Assembly (NCBI RefSeq): GCF_003003175.1
Contig: NZ_PVTY01000002.1
Coordinates: 180,940 to 244,939 of the forward strand
Reading direction: 5' to 3'
Origin: Nesterenkonia sandarakina
Lineage (GTDB): Bacteria > Actinomycetota > Actinomycetes > Actinomycetales > Micrococcaceae
DNA: 64,000 nucleotides
How positions within the stretch are numbered: position 1 is the stretch's first letter; every line of letters begins with the position of its first letter. Position numbers and translations under genes: made by a program. This document shows positions 53,514-62,762 of this stretch, in pieces. Under the pieces are notes generated by a model. The model worked only from the letters and a program-made list of their open reading frames with translations, made no database searches and was not told the origin of the DNA.

Positions 53514-56500
53514 TCATGGGGCGAACCTGAGTCCGGAGGGGGAGGAGTTGAATCCGGCGTCGCGCAGCAGCTGTCCCAGCGGGTGGGTGAGGATCCGGTC
53601 ACCGTTGACCCGCTCGACCGCGATCCGTCCGGTCTTGGCCGCACGCAGGGCGGGCACCAGCGCGCGCGAGATCAGGTCCATGGTGGACTCGTCCTCGGTG
53701 AACAGCAGCAGGGTCCGGCCGCCACGTTCCATGTAGAGCACCAGCTTCCCGCGGTAGAGCACGACCACGGCGCCGGCCTTGCGCCCGGGGCGGTGCGTGG
53801 AGCTCTCCAGTTCGGGCCAGTCCAGGGCCGCGCCGTAGGGATTGGCCGGATCGGTGGCGGCGAGCACCACCGCGGCGTCCTGCGTCTTCCTCGCGCGGGG
53901 GGCCCCGCCACCGGATTCGGCGCTGGCCTGTTCGGCGGCGTCTTCGAGGCGTTCGGAGATCCAGCGGAGCTGGTCGATGGTCGCGGAGGAGGTGAACTGG
54001 GCGGCGCCGAGCTGTTCGATGAAGTAGCCGCGCCGGATCTGTCCCGAGTCCTCCGCCGCGGAGAGCACCTTGTAGACCGCTGCGAAACCGCCCTTGGCGG
54101 AGGCTCCGAGTCCCGACTGCTGCTCGGACATCACCGAGCCGCGGGTGACCACCCCGTAGCGGTCCAGCAGGATCTCGGCGCGGGTGTGCGCCGCGACGGT
54201 GGGGTCCACGGAGCCGTGGGGGACCAGCTGCCAGCGGCCTCCGGCGCCGATGCCCGTGGGCCCGGAGGCCGAGCTGGCGCCGATCCGGGCGCGGTGTGAT
54301 TCGGTGGCCCGGCGCAGCGCCATCCGGCGCGAGGTGTGCCGAGGCCGGGCCGGGGTGGGCTGCTTCTTGTGTGCCGTGGTCCCGGTGGACATGAACCGGC
54401 GCAGCGCGGCGAAGCTGTCGGGTGCGACCCGTCCGGCCCAGAACAGCTCCCAGAGCGCGTTCTTCGTGGTCTCCCGGGAGACGGTGAGGTCGGGGTCGAG
54501 CTGGTCGTGCAGCGCCTCGATGAACCAGGCGCCGCCGCGGGCCAGGACCTCGAGGATGGCGTCCTGCAGCGCGGTGGGGGTGAAGTCTTCGCCGTTGTTG
54601 CCGGGTCCGGCGCTGCCGGGCCGGTTCAGCAGGGCCTCAGCGTCTTCGCGGGGGTAGAACGCGAGCCAGCCGTCGTGTCCGCTGAGCGCGCCCTTGCCCA
54701 CGGCGAGGAAGTCCCCGGCGGAGAGCAGCTCATCGAGCATCCCGGGGCGGTATTCGGGGATCCGGGCAGGAAGGATGTAGGACTCCCAGGCGCTGGCAGG
54801 TGCCGCCGCCCCGGAGAGCTGGGCCAGGGATTCCGCCACGGCGGAGACGCCCGAGGAGGAGGAGCCCTTGCCGCGTGCCGCCGTGATGCCCTGCCATTCG
54901 AGCAGGAACTGGGCGTAGGAGGGGGTGGGCACCGGTTCCACCTGGGCGCGCAGTGCCGCCAGGGACCGACGGCGGATCCTGCGCAGCATCTCGGCGTCGC
55001 AGTACTCCACGGTGCCGGGGCGGGCGTCGGAGGGGGTCACCCGGTCGGGACGGAACAGGCCCTCGACCACCCGGTGCTCGCGGACCAGTCTGCTCAGCGT
55101 GTCCACGACGACGGCGCGGCTGAGTCCCAGCTCGGCGGCCGCCTCCTCCACCAGGAACGGGCCGTGGGTGCGGGCATAGCGCCCGACGAGGTCTCCGAGC
55201 GGGTCCTCCACCGGGTCGAGGAAGGCGTAGGGGATGCCGACCGGGATGGGGGTCCCCAGGCCGTCGCGCAGCCGGGAGGCATCCTCGATCGCGGCATAGC
55301 GCTCCTCGATCTGGTCCTGCTCGCCGGCGCCGGACGTCGACGTGGGCCCCGGGGCGGTGCCGGCGCGCCACATCACCCGGAAGGCCCGCTGCTGTGAGAC
55401 CAGGGCCTCGGCGTGGTCCTTGGCGGGTTCGCCCTCCTGGAGCCGTGCGGCCAGCTGGTCGGCGGTCAGCGGTCCGAGCAGGCGCAGCAGGTCCGCGACG
55501 CCCTCTTCCCCGCGCAGGTGCCGGGACGGGAGCAGCCGCTGGGCGTAGGCCTCGGAGTCGGCGATGATCGCGGCGTCGAGGAACTCGCGCAGCTCCACCC
55601 GCCCGAGCAGCTCACCGAGCAGGGCCGGGTCCACCGAGAGTGCGGCAGCGCGCCGCTCGGCCAGCGGGGAGTCTCCCTCGTAGAGGAACTGGGCGATGTA
55701 GCCGAAGAGGATCGACTGGGCGAAGGGAGAGGGCTTCGGGGTGGTGGTCTCCACGATCTTGAGCTTGCGCTGGGCGATGCTGCGCAGCAGCTCAAGCAGT
55801 GCGGGCATGTCGTAGACGTCCTGGAGGACCTCCCGCATCGCCTCCATGATGACCGGGAAGTCCGGGTAGCCGGATGCGACCTCCAGCAGCTGGGAGGACC
55901 GTTGGCGCTGCTGCCACAGCGGGGTGCGCTGGCCGGGGTTCTGCTTGGGCAGCAGCAGGGCCCGGGCCGCAGCTTCTCGGAACCGCCCCGCGAACAGCGC
56001 CGAGGAGCTCACCTGACCGGTGACCAGGTCCTCGAGCTCGTCCGGGTCGAACGCGAACAGCTCCGCGCCGGGCGGGTCCTCATCCATCATCGGCACGCGC
56101 AGCACGATCCCGTCGTCGCTGGCCATGGCCGAGCCGTCGAGGCCGAAGCGATCGTGCAGCCGCTCGCCCACCGCCAGCGCCCAGGGGGCATGGACCTGCA
56201 GCCCATAGGGGGAGAGCAGCACGATCCGCCAGTCTCCGAGTTCGTCCTTGGTCTGTTCCACCACCAGGGTGGTGTCGCTGGGAAGCACTCCGGCGGCGTC
56301 CTGCTGCTCGGTGAAGTAGCGCAGCAGGTTCTCCTGCGCCCAGGTGTCCATGCCCAGCGCCGTGAGCCGCTCGGCGGTGGGCTCGGCGGCGCCGGCGTGG
56401 ACCTCCCGGGTGAACCGGCCCAGGGCCCGGCCGAGCTCGGCGGGGCGACCGAAGCCGTCTCCGCGCCAGAACGGCAGCGAGGCGGGCTGCCCGAAGGCCG

Positions 56501-58424
56501 GGACGACCAGCACCCGGTCGAAGGTGATCTCCTGGATCCGCCAGCTGGTGGCGCCCAGGGCGAAGACGTCACCCACCCGGGACTCGTAGACCATCTCCTC
56601 GTCGAGCTCACCGACCCGGCGGCCGCCGGAGCGGGCCGAGCCGGAGTCCTCCCCGCCGGCGAGATAGACCCCGAAGAGTCCGCGGTCTGGGATGGTGCCG
56701 CCAGAGGTGACCGCGATCCGCTGCGAGCCGGGGCGTCCGGTGATGGTGCCGGCGTCACGGTCCCAGATCACCCGGGGGCGCAGCTCGGCGAACCGGTCGG
56801 AGGGGTACTTCCCGGCGAGCAGGTCAAGGGTCGCCTCGTATGCCGAGCGCGGCAGGGTCGCGAAGGGCGCGCTGCGGCGCAGCGTCTCGAACCAGGACTC
56901 CACGTCCAGCGGGTCCATCGCAGCGGCGGCCACGGTCTGCTGGGCGAGGATGTCCAGCGGGTTGCGCGGGATGTGCAGCGCTTCGATCTGCCCGGCGAGC
57001 ATCCGTTCGACGATGACGGCGGTGCTCACCAGGTCCCCGCGGTGCTTCGGGAAGAACCAGCCCACCGAGACCTCACCGACCTGGTGGCCGGCGCGCCCGA
57101 TCCGCTGCAGCCCGGCGGAGACCGCGAAGGGGGCCTCCACCTGGATGACCAGGTCCACCGCGCCCATATCGATGCCGAGCTCGAGCGAGGAGGTGGCGAC
57201 CACGCAGCGCAGCTGGCCCGACTTCAGCGCCTCCTCGGTGAGCTTGCGCTGTTCCTTCGAGACCGAACCGTGGTGTGACCGGGCCAGCGGGGCCGGCTCG
57301 CCGGTCTCGGGGTCGGCCGCGGCGTCGTCGTCGGAGGTGTTCTCCGGGACCGGGGACTGGCGTTCGGACCAGATCTCGTTGATCCGGCCGGTGAGCTTCT
57401 CCGCGAGCCGGCGCGAGTTCACGAACACGATGGTGGAGCGGTTCTCGGTGACCAGGTCCACGATCCGGTGCTCCACGTGGGGCCAGATGCTGGGCTGCAG
57501 CGGCTGGTCGCTGAGCAGGGGATCGCCGAGCAGCTGGTCATCCGCAGGAAGCGCATCGAGGGCGGAGTCGAGGGCTGAGGCGTCCGCGGAGACGGCCGGA
57601 GCCTCGGGGTCTGCTGTGCCGTTGGAGGCGGCGGGGATCAGGGTCGCACTCGCGGGCGCGTTGGCGCTGACCGGCGGCGCGGTGCTGGGGGAGGCGAGGT
57701 CCTCGACCGGCACCGAGACGGTGATGTCCCACTTCTTCTCCGACTTCGGCGCGACGATCTCCACCGTCGCCGAACCGCCGAGGAAGCGGGCGACCTCCTC
57801 GCGCGGCTCCACGGTCGCGGAGAGTCCGATCCGCTGGGCCGGGGACTCCAGCAGGTTGTTCAGCCGCTCCAGCGAGACCGCCAGGTGGGCGCCGCGCTTG
57901 GTCCCGGCCAGCGCGTGGACCTCATCGAGGATCACGGTCTTGATCCCGGCCAGGGTGCTGCGGGCCTGAGAGGTGAGCATCAGGTAGAGCGACTCGGGGG
58001 TGGTGATCAAGATCTGCGGGGGCTTGCGGACCAGGTCCCGACGCTCCTTGGGTGTGGAGTCACCGGTGCGCACTCCCACGGTGATCTCCGCCGGCTCCGC
58101 GGCGGCGCCCTCGGCGGCGAGCCGGCGGGCGGTGTGCGCGATGCCGACCAGCGGGCTGCGCAGGTTGCGTTCGATGTCCACGCCGAGCGCCTTCAGCGGG
58201 GAGATGTAGAGGACCGAGGTGCCCGCGGTGGGCTCGGCGAAGAGCCTGTCGATGGACCAGAGGAACGCCGAGAGCGTCTTGCCCGAACCGGTGGGCGCGA
58301 CCACCAGCGCGTTCTTCCCCCGCGCGACGGCGTCCCAGGCGCCGGCCTGCGCGGCGGTCGGCTGCCCGAAGGATGCCTGGAACCAGCGCCGGGTCGGCTC
58401 GGTGAAAGGTTCCAGGGCGGTCAT
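53514..58424 (-). CDS. lhr: Lhr-type large ATP-dependent helicase
   Basis: The 1636-residue superfamily 2 helicase has motif I (PTGSGKT, 44-50), motif II (DEVH in VILDEVHALAGTKRG), motif IV-VI segments (HHGSVSKEQRKL, SLELGIDMGAVDLVIQVEAP, LQRIGRAGHQVGEVS), then the long Lhr winged-helix and beta-barrel regions. The family unwinds 3'-tailed DNA:RNA and DNA duplexes and is linked to DNA repair. An Ala/Pro-rich insertion (about 255-300) lies inside the helicase core. TAGAGT (58431-58436) is 6 nt before the ATG, so the message is probably leaderless. Confidence 0.94.
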   Translation of the reverse strand: MTALEPFTEPTRRWFQASFGQPTAAQAGAWDAVARGKNALVVAPTGSGKTLSAFLWSIDRLFAEPTAGTSVLYISPLKALGVDIERNLRSPLVGIAHTARRLAAEGAAAEPAEITVGVRTGDSTPKERRDLVRKPPQILITTPESLYLMLTSQARSTLAGIKTVILDEVHALAGTKRGAHLAVSLERLNNLLESPAQRIGLSATVEPREEVARFLGGSATVEIVAPKSEKKWDITVSVPVEDLASPSTAPPVSANAPASATLIPAASNGTADPEAPAVSADASALDSALDALPADDQLLGDPLLSDQPLQPSIWPHVEHRIVDLVTENRSTIVFVNSRRLAEKLTGRINEIWSERQSPVPENTSDDDAAADPETGEPAPLARSHHGSVSKEQRKLTEEALKSGQLRCVVATSSLELGIDMGAVDLVIQVEAPFAVSAGLQRIGRAGHQVGEVSVGWFFPKHRGDLVSTAVIVERMLAGQIEALHIPRNPLDILAQQTVAAAAMDPLDVESWFETLRRSAPFATLPRSAYEATLDLLAGKYPSDRFAELRPRVIWDRDAGTITGRPGSQRIAVTSGGTIPDRGLFGVYLAGGEDSGSARSGGRRVGELDEEMVYESRVGDVFALGATSWRIQEITFDRVLVVPAFGQPASLPFWRGDGFGRPAELGRALGRFTREVHAGAAEPTAERLTALGMDTWAQENLLRYFTEQQDAAGVLPSDTTLVVEQTKDELGDWRIVLLSPYGLQVHAPWALAVGERLHDRFGLDGSAMASDDGIVLRVPMMDEDPPGAELFAFDPDELEDLVTGQVSSSALFAGRFREAAARALLLPKQNPGQRTPLWQQRQRSSQLLEVASGYPDFPVIMEAMREVLQDVYDMPALLELLRSIAQRKLKIVETTTPKPSPFAQSILFGYIAQFLYEGDSPLAERRAAALSVDPALLGELLGRVELREFLDAAIIADSEAYAQRLLPSRHLRGEEGVADLLRLLGPLTADQLAARLQEGEPAKDHAEALVSQQRAFRVMWRAGTAPGPTSTSGAGEQDQIEERYAAIEDASRLRDGLGTPIPVGIPYAFLDPVEDPLGDLVGRYARTHGPFLVEEAAAELGLSRAVVVDTLSRLVREHRVVEGLFRPDRVTPSDARPGTVEYCDAEMLRRIRRRSLAALRAQVEPVPTPSYAQFLLEWQGITAARGKGSSSSGVSAVAESLAQLSGAAAPASAWESYILPARIPEYRPGMLDELLSAGDFLAVGKGALSGHDGWLAFYPREDAEALLNRPGSAGPGNNGEDFTPTALQDAILEVLARGGAWFIEALHDQLDPDLTVSRETTKNALWELFWAGRVAPDSFAALRRFMSTGTTAHKKQPTPARPRHTSRRMALRRATESHRARIGASSASGPTGIGAGGRWQLVPHGSVDPTVAAHTRAEILLDRYGVVTRGSVMSEQQSGLGASAKGGFAAVYKVLSAAEDSGQIRRGYFIEQLGAAQFTSSATIDQLRWISERLEDAAEQASAESGGGAPRARKTQDAAVVLAATDPANPYGAALDWPELESSTHRPGRKAGAVVVLYRGKLVLYMERGGRTLLLFTEDESTMDLISRALVPALRAAKTGRIAVERVNGDRILTHPLGQLLRDAGFNSSPSGLRFAP

Positions 58425-58661
58425 GGTCTTACTCTAGAGGCCGCCACGGACATGTCTTGACGCGTCTGGCCCCAGATCGGGTGGGCGGATTGCGGTGGAA
58501 TGCGCGCTCGCCGGAGCCGTCATTTCGCCGCGAACTGCCCACGCGGTGGCAGAGCCCGAAGCATGGCGATCCCCGTCGGGTCAGGAGTAGCCTGAGCCTC
58601 GATCAGCGGGGCATCGACCACAGCCGGGTGATCCCCCGTGACAGACACCCCGGGAGATGCC
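58425..58661. other. Divergent promoter region of lhr and a DHFR-family gene
   Basis: The left end holds the lhr -10 box. TAGCCT at about 58589-58594 could be a -10 for the rightward gene. I see no operator, hairpin or coding frame of quality. Confidence 0.4.
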
Positions 58662-59318
58662 ATGTCCCTGGTCCGCGTGCACAACTTCTCGATCTCCCTC
58701 GACGGCTTCGGCGCCGGCGAGGGCCAGACGCTCGAGGCGCCCTTCGGTCACGCCGGGATGCGCCTGATGGAGTGGGCCTTCGAGACCAAGACCTTCCAAG
58801 AGATGGGGCTGCACGGCAAGACCAGGGGATCCCGCGGCGTCGATGAGGCGTTCGCCAGCCAGTGGGGGACCGGGATCGGCGCGGAGATCATGGGCCGGCA
58901 CAAGTTCGGCCCACAGCGCGGCCCCTGGGAGGACGAGGAATGGCGGGGCTGGTGGGGTGAGAACCCGGTCTTCCATACCCCGGTGGTGGTGCTGACCCAC
59001 CACCCGCGGCCGCTGCTCGAGATGGACGGCGGCACGACCTTCCACTTCGTGGACGCCGACCCGGTCTCCGCGCTGGCCCATGCCCGCGACCTCGCCGGAG
59101 GCCTGGACGTGCGGATCGGCGGCGGTGTCGCGACGCTGCGGCAGTTCCTCGAGGCTGATCTGGTCGACCTCATGCACCTGGTCCTGGTGCCGATCCTGCT
59201 GGGGCGCGGCGAACGGCTCTGGGACGGGCTCGAAGGCGTCGAAGGCCGCTTCGAGGTCGAAGCGACACCTTCACCGAGCGGAGTCGTGCACCTGGTCTTC
59301 ACGCGGCGCACCGGCTGA
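58662..59318 (+). CDS. Dihydrofolate reductase family protein (RibD C-terminal type)
   Basis: The 218-residue protein is of the RibD_C/DHFR-like group (VRVHNFSISLDGFGAG..., TPVVVLTHHPRPLLEMDGGTTFHFVD, DVRIGGGVATLRQFLEADLVDLMHLVLVPILLGRGERLWDG). It likely binds NADPH, but neither folate nor riboflavin reduction can be claimed. The ATG at 58662 has GGGAGA upstream and is preferred to the GTG at 58638. Confidence 0.85.
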   Translation: MSLVRVHNFSISLDGFGAGEGQTLEAPFGHAGMRLMEWAFETKTFQEMGLHGKTRGSRGVDEAFASQWGTGIGAEIMGRHKFGPQRGPWEDEEWRGWWGENPVFHTPVVVLTHHPRPLLEMDGGTTFHFVDADPVSALAHARDLAGGLDVRIGGGVATLRQFLEADLVDLMHLVLVPILLGRGERLWDGLEGVEGRFEVEATPSPSGVVHLVFTRRTG

Positions 59319-59362
59319 TCAGCTGCTCGACGTTCAGCAGTCGGCAGTCAGCGGCCGGCAGC

Positions 59363-60043
59363 TCAGCGGGCGAAGCGCAGGATGTCCTCGCGGCGCAGCG
59401 GCCGGTTGAACAGCGGCCCGTCGGGCTCCATGATCCGACCTGCGGCCAGCGCGCCGAGCGAGACCGGGTCGAAGCCCATCCGGACCAGCAGCCCCATGAC
59501 CAGTCCACGGGCGGAGTCGTCGTTCCCGGCCACGGCCAGCGCTCGCCGCTGGGACAGGTCGGCGGCAGGCTGGGCGGCGTCGTCGATCTCGGAGTGGGCG
59601 ATGTGATTCAGCGCCTTGACCACCCGGGCGGAGCCGAACCTGCCGGCCAGCGCCATCGAGGTGGGCAGCTGTTCGTCCACCGCCGCCTGCAGCCAGCCCG
59701 GGAGCAGCTCGTCCTGCCAGGTGTTGGTCGCGTCGATCAGCACGGTCCCGGCCACCCAGGCCGGGTCGACCTCATCGAGCTCCTCCTGCGGAACGGCGAG
59801 GATCACCACGCCGCTGGAGTCCCGCGCGCGTTCGGCGATGTCCGCACCCACCACCGGCGTCGCGCCAGGGGCGTAGATCTTCAGGTGATGCTGCAGCGCG
59901 CGGGGCGGTCGGGTGGAGGCGATGTCCACGGCGATGCCGGCGCGCAGCAGGGCCCGGGCGAAGGCGGTGCCGGCGCGGCCGGCGCCGAGGATCCCGACCA
60001 CGGGCGTCACGGGGGCAGCAGGATCGGCGCCGGGCTCAGACAT
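59363..60043 (-). CDS. NADPH-dependent F420 reductase-like / Rossmann-fold protein
   Basis: The 226-residue protein has an N-terminal dinucleotide fold (VVGILGAGRAGTAFARALLRAGIAVDIASTR). The pattern SSGVVILAVPQEEL...TVLIDATNTW and the region VVKALNHIAHSEI are typical of the F420-dependent NADP reductase / ProC-like group. Coenzyme F420 use is possible in actinobacteria but not shown. The start overlaps the rlmH stop by 8 nt. Confidence 0.78.
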   Translation of the reverse strand: MSEPGADPAAPVTPVVGILGAGRAGTAFARALLRAGIAVDIASTRPPRALQHHLKIYAPGATPVVGADIAERARDSSGVVILAVPQEELDEVDPAWVAGTVLIDATNTWQDELLPGWLQAAVDEQLPTSMALAGRFGSARVVKALNHIAHSEIDDAAQPAADLSQRRALAVAGNDDSARGLVMGLLVRMGFDPVSLGALAAGRIMEPDGPLFNRPLRREDILRFAR

Positions 60044-60494
60044 GGTGATAGGAGCGCCCGCCGGAGATCTCCTGGGCGCGGTAGACCTGTTCGGCCAGCA
60101 GCATCCGCACCAGCTGATGCGGGAACACGAGCTTGGACAGGGACCAGACGAAGTCGGCCCGGTGCTGCAGCTCATCGGTGACCCCATAGGCTCCGCCGAT
60201 GATCACCACGACGTGCTGGCCCTTGTCGAAGCTGGCCTGGAGGTGCTCGGCCAGGCTGGTCGAGCTGATGTTCTTGCCGCGCTCATCGAGCAGGATGACA
60301 TGGTCCTGGGGCTTGAGCGCGGCGAGGATCCGCTCGGACTCCTCCTGCCGGGCCGCGTCATGCTCGCGGGAGGAATGGGGGAGCAGCTTCCAGTCCAGGT
60401 CATAGGGCTTGCGCAGCCGCTTGGTGTAGCGCTCGATCCCCTCCACGGCCCATTTCTCGTGCTTCTTGCCGATGGCCAGGGCAGTGACGCTCAT
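60036..60494 (-). CDS. rlmH: 23S rRNA (pseudouridine-1915-N3) methyltransferase
   Basis: The 152-residue SPOUT methyltransferase has LDERGKNISS, the trefoil-knot loop VVIIGGAYGVTDELQHRADFVWSLSKLVFPHQLVRMLLAEQVYRA and the C-terminal SYHHV expected of RlmH (helix 69 of 23S rRNA). TAGTCT (60502-60507) lies 7 nt before the ATG at 60494, so I use this start and not the in-frame one at 60548. Confidence 0.95.
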   Translation of the reverse strand: MSVTALAIGKKHEKWAVEGIERYTKRLRKPYDLDWKLLPHSSREHDAARQEESERILAALKPQDHVILLDERGKNISSTSLAEHLQASFDKGQHVVVIIGGAYGVTDELQHRADFVWSLSKLVFPHQLVRMLLAEQVYRAQEISGGRSYHHV

Positions 60495-60530
60495 ACGCTC
60501 GAGACTACCGGCAACCCTAGGATGGAGCCC

Positions 60531-60998
60531 ATGCCTGCCCAGTTTCACGCCGCCCCGGTGGCCCAGATGGATCCCGTCACGCTCTACCGCATCCTGCAGC
60601 TGCGCACCGACACGTTCGTGGTCGAGCAGCAGTGCCCGTATCCGGAGCTCGACGGCCGGGACCTGGAGCCCGGTGCCGTGATGCTCTGGGCCGTCGGCGG
60701 TACGGCCGATCAGGAAGCCGACGACGCCGCGCCCACCGCCACGCTGCGGGTGCTCCAGGAGCCGGAGGGCTTCCGGATCGGACGTGTCGTGGCGAGCCCC
60801 GAGGTGCGGGGCACCGGTGTGGCGGGTGAGTTGATGCGTCGCGGGGTGGAGCTCTGCGTGGCGCAGTCCGCGGAGTCTCCCGTGGTCCTCGACGCGCAGG
60901 CGCCGCTCCAGGGCTGGTACGAGTCCTTCGGGTTCGCCCGGTCACGGGAGACGTTCATGGAAGACGGGATTCCCCACGTCCCGATGCGGCGAGGCTGA
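60531..60998 (+). CDS. GNAT N-acetyltransferase, ElaA-like
   Basis: The 155-residue acetyltransferase resembles ElaA (LYRILQLRTDTFVVEQQCPYPELDGRDLEPGAVMLWA, then FRIGRVVASPEVRGTGVAGELMRRGVE with the acetyl-CoA loop RGTGVAG). The substrate is unknown. TAGGAT (60518-60523) is 7 nt before the ATG at 60531, a leaderless arrangement. It is divergent from rlmH. Confidence 0.88.
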   Translation: MPAQFHAAPVAQMDPVTLYRILQLRTDTFVVEQQCPYPELDGRDLEPGAVMLWAVGGTADQEADDAAPTATLRVLQEPEGFRIGRVVASPEVRGTGVAGELMRRGVELCVAQSAESPVVLDAQAPLQGWYESFGFARSRETFMEDGIPHVPMRRG

Positions 60999-61001
60999 CG
61001 C

Positions 61002-61259
61002 TCAGAAGCGACGGCGCACCCGGCCGGTCACCGTGGCGATGACGAAGATCGCCACCCAGGAGACCAGGTACCAGACGGGCGTCAGCTGCAGATCGGAGGG
61101 CGCGAGGTACATCCACGCGATGAGCGGGATGCCCATGATCGCGACCGCGCTCTGCCAGCCGGTCCAGAACTTCCCGCCGGACGCCCACTCGAGCACGGAC
61201 GGATCCGCGGTGAACTCCTGCGCGCGCCCATGGTCACTGGACTTGGACTGTTTACCCAT
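61002..61259 (-). CDS. Small two-helix membrane protein
   Basis: The 85-residue protein has a polar N terminus (MGKQSKSSDHGRAQEFTADPSV...), two hydrophobic helices (WQSAVAIMGIPLIAWMYL and PVWYLVSWVAIFVIATVTG) and a basic end (RVRRRF). I recall similar short actinobacterial proteins but no function. TATCGT (61266-61271) is 6 nt before the ATG at 61259, suggesting a leaderless start. Confidence 0.68.
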   Translation of the reverse strand: MGKQSKSSDHGRAQEFTADPSVLEWASGGKFWTGWQSAVAIMGIPLIAWMYLAPSDLQLTPVWYLVSWVAIFVIATVTGRVRRRF

Positions 61260-61276
61260 GTCAGCACGATAACGCC

Positions 61277-62296
61277 TCAGCCATTGGCCTCGCATCCAAA
61301 GCCGTCGCCATCGCCGTCCAGGCCATGGACGTCAACGCCGATGACCCTGACCGCGACGTCCAGATCGCCGCAGTTGATGTCCGGCGGGAAGACCGGGATG
61401 CAGGGCGTGTAGTTGGGATCGCAGTTCGCACCCTGCTGGCCCGGCGCGGGAGCCGGGGCTGGCGCGGGGGCTGGTGCCGGGGCCGGGGCAGGTTCAGGGG
61501 CGCAGGTCTGCAGCGCGGTGCCGTCGTCGGCGGCGATGTAGTCCGGTTCCCGGGTATGGAACCCATAGCCGTCCCGCGAGTCGTAGCGGGCAGTGGCGAG
61601 ACCCTCCTCGATCAGGGTGATGCCGGCGTCGGTGCCGTCCACATCGACGTAGCGCAGGATCCTGTCGTAGCGGTCCGTGTCCTCGCCGTCGCGGGTCAGG
61701 GTGACGGTCTTGCCGAGCACCAGTTCACTCATCCGGGTGGAGGCGGTGTCGAAGTGGCATTCCCCGCGTTCTGGTGTGTCGATCCCGCTGACCCGCACGG
61801 TGTCCCCGGAGTCCAGCTCCACGGTGTCTCCGTCGATGATGCGCACCACGACCGCGGTGTGCTCGTTCGGATCGTCGGTCGGAGTCGGTGTGGGAGACGG
61901 TGTCGGGGTAGGTGTCGGGGTGGGTGAAGGGGTGGGCGAGGGTGTCGGGTTTGGTGTGGGCGTCGGGGTCGCCGAGGGCGTCTCCGATGCGGTCGGTTCC
62001 TCCGAGGGCTCTTCGGACTCTTCCGGTTCCTCTGACTCCTCGGGCTCCTCGACGACGAGCTCCTGCTCATCGGTCTCGGCGGCGCGCTCCTCAGCGGCCT
62101 CTGGATTCACCATGACGGCGATGACGGCCATGATCATCAGCAGCACGAACAGGGCGATCAGGCCACCACAGCCGAGGGTCGCGACACGCAGGACCACGGG
62201 CCAGCGCTTGAACCTCTGCCAGGCCGAGAGCTTCTGCGCGCCCATGCTCTGAGCGCCGTGGGGCAGGGGATATCGCCCCGGGGAGTGCTGAGACAT
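61277..62296 (-). CDS. Membrane-anchored thermonuclease (SNase) with excalibur domain
   Basis: The 339-residue protein has a membrane helix (about 42-65), an acidic stretch and a Pro-Thr-Ser repeat linker (about 105-140). The SNase domain (about 145-265) contains VVRIIDGDTVELDSGDTVRVSGIDTPERGE and RYVDVDGTDAGITLIEEGLATARY. A Pro-Ala repeat (about 270-290) leads to a C-terminal excalibur domain (NCGDL..., DGDGDGFGCE) that probably binds calcium. It should cut nucleic acids outside the cell. The ATG at 62296 is used, since the upstream codon at 62299 is TTG. Confidence 0.88.
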   Translation of the reverse strand: MSQHSPGRYPLPHGAQSMGAQKLSAWQRFKRWPVVLRVATLGCGGLIALFVLLMIMAVIAVMVNPEAAEERAAETDEQELVVEEPEESEEPEESEEPSEEPTASETPSATPTPTPNPTPSPTPSPTPTPTPTPSPTPTPTDDPNEHTAVVVRIIDGDTVELDSGDTVRVSGIDTPERGECHFDTASTRMSELVLGKTVTLTRDGEDTDRYDRILRYVDVDGTDAGITLIEEGLATARYDSRDGYGFHTREPDYIAADDGTALQTCAPEPAPAPAPAPAPAPAPAPGQQGANCDPNYTPCIPVFPPDINCGDLDVAVRVIGVDVHGLDGDGDGFGCEANG

Positions 62297-62417
62297 CAAG
62301 GGAACCTCATCAAGTTCGAGTGACCGACTCGCGCGGGGTGCAGGAGTCTGTGCTCACAGTAGCCTGACCTGGACGCTCGATCTCGTCGCTCCAAGCGGGT
62401 GGGGCTAGTGTTCTGCC

Positions 62418-62762
62418 ATGGAGTTTGAGATCCCCGAGAACTGCGGCAACTCACCGCGGATGCTGATCGTCGCTGAGCTGGCGCGAGCCTGGGGCGGTGA
62501 GGATCAGTCGCACCTTGACGAATGGTTGGAGGCGGAGGCCTCCTGGGACGTGCATCCGGGGGAGGTGGCACGGGGCTTCACGAAGCTGTGGCTGGAGAAC
62601 GTGGTGACCCACGGCCGGGTCGGCTCTTGCGACGGCGTCGCGGTGCGCCCCGACGGATCCCGGGTCCGCTTCGCGCACTTCTTCGGATTTGCTTCGACGG
62701 CGAAGACCGCGCGGGTCCGCAGGGTCACCTCGTATGTGGTGCCTGCCGGGGCAGCTCTTTGA
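62418..62762 (+). CDS. Hypothetical protein (NTF2-like size range) coupled to dedA
   Basis: The 114-residue soluble protein (EFEIPENCGNSPRMLIVAELARAWGGEDQSHLDEWLEAEASWDVHP..., DGVAVRPDGSRVRFAHFFGFASTAKTARVRRVTSYVV) has a strand-rich second half. It resembles nuclear-transport-factor-2-like folds in outline only. TAGTGT (62406-62411) is 6 nt before the ATG (leaderless type). Its stop overlaps the next start in TGATG. Confidence 0.65.
   Translation: MEFEIPENCGNSPRMLIVAELARAWGGEDQSHLDEWLEAEASWDVHPGEVARGFTKLWLENVVTHGRVGSCDGVAVRPDGSRVRFAHFFGFASTAKTARVRRVTSYVVPAGAAL

Noticed and set aside
58457..58846. 129-codon plus-strand frame over the lhr promoter and the start of the DHFR-family gene
   Set aside because: Arg-rich translation without domain or ribosome site; it overlaps the well-supported gene at 58662 in another frame.
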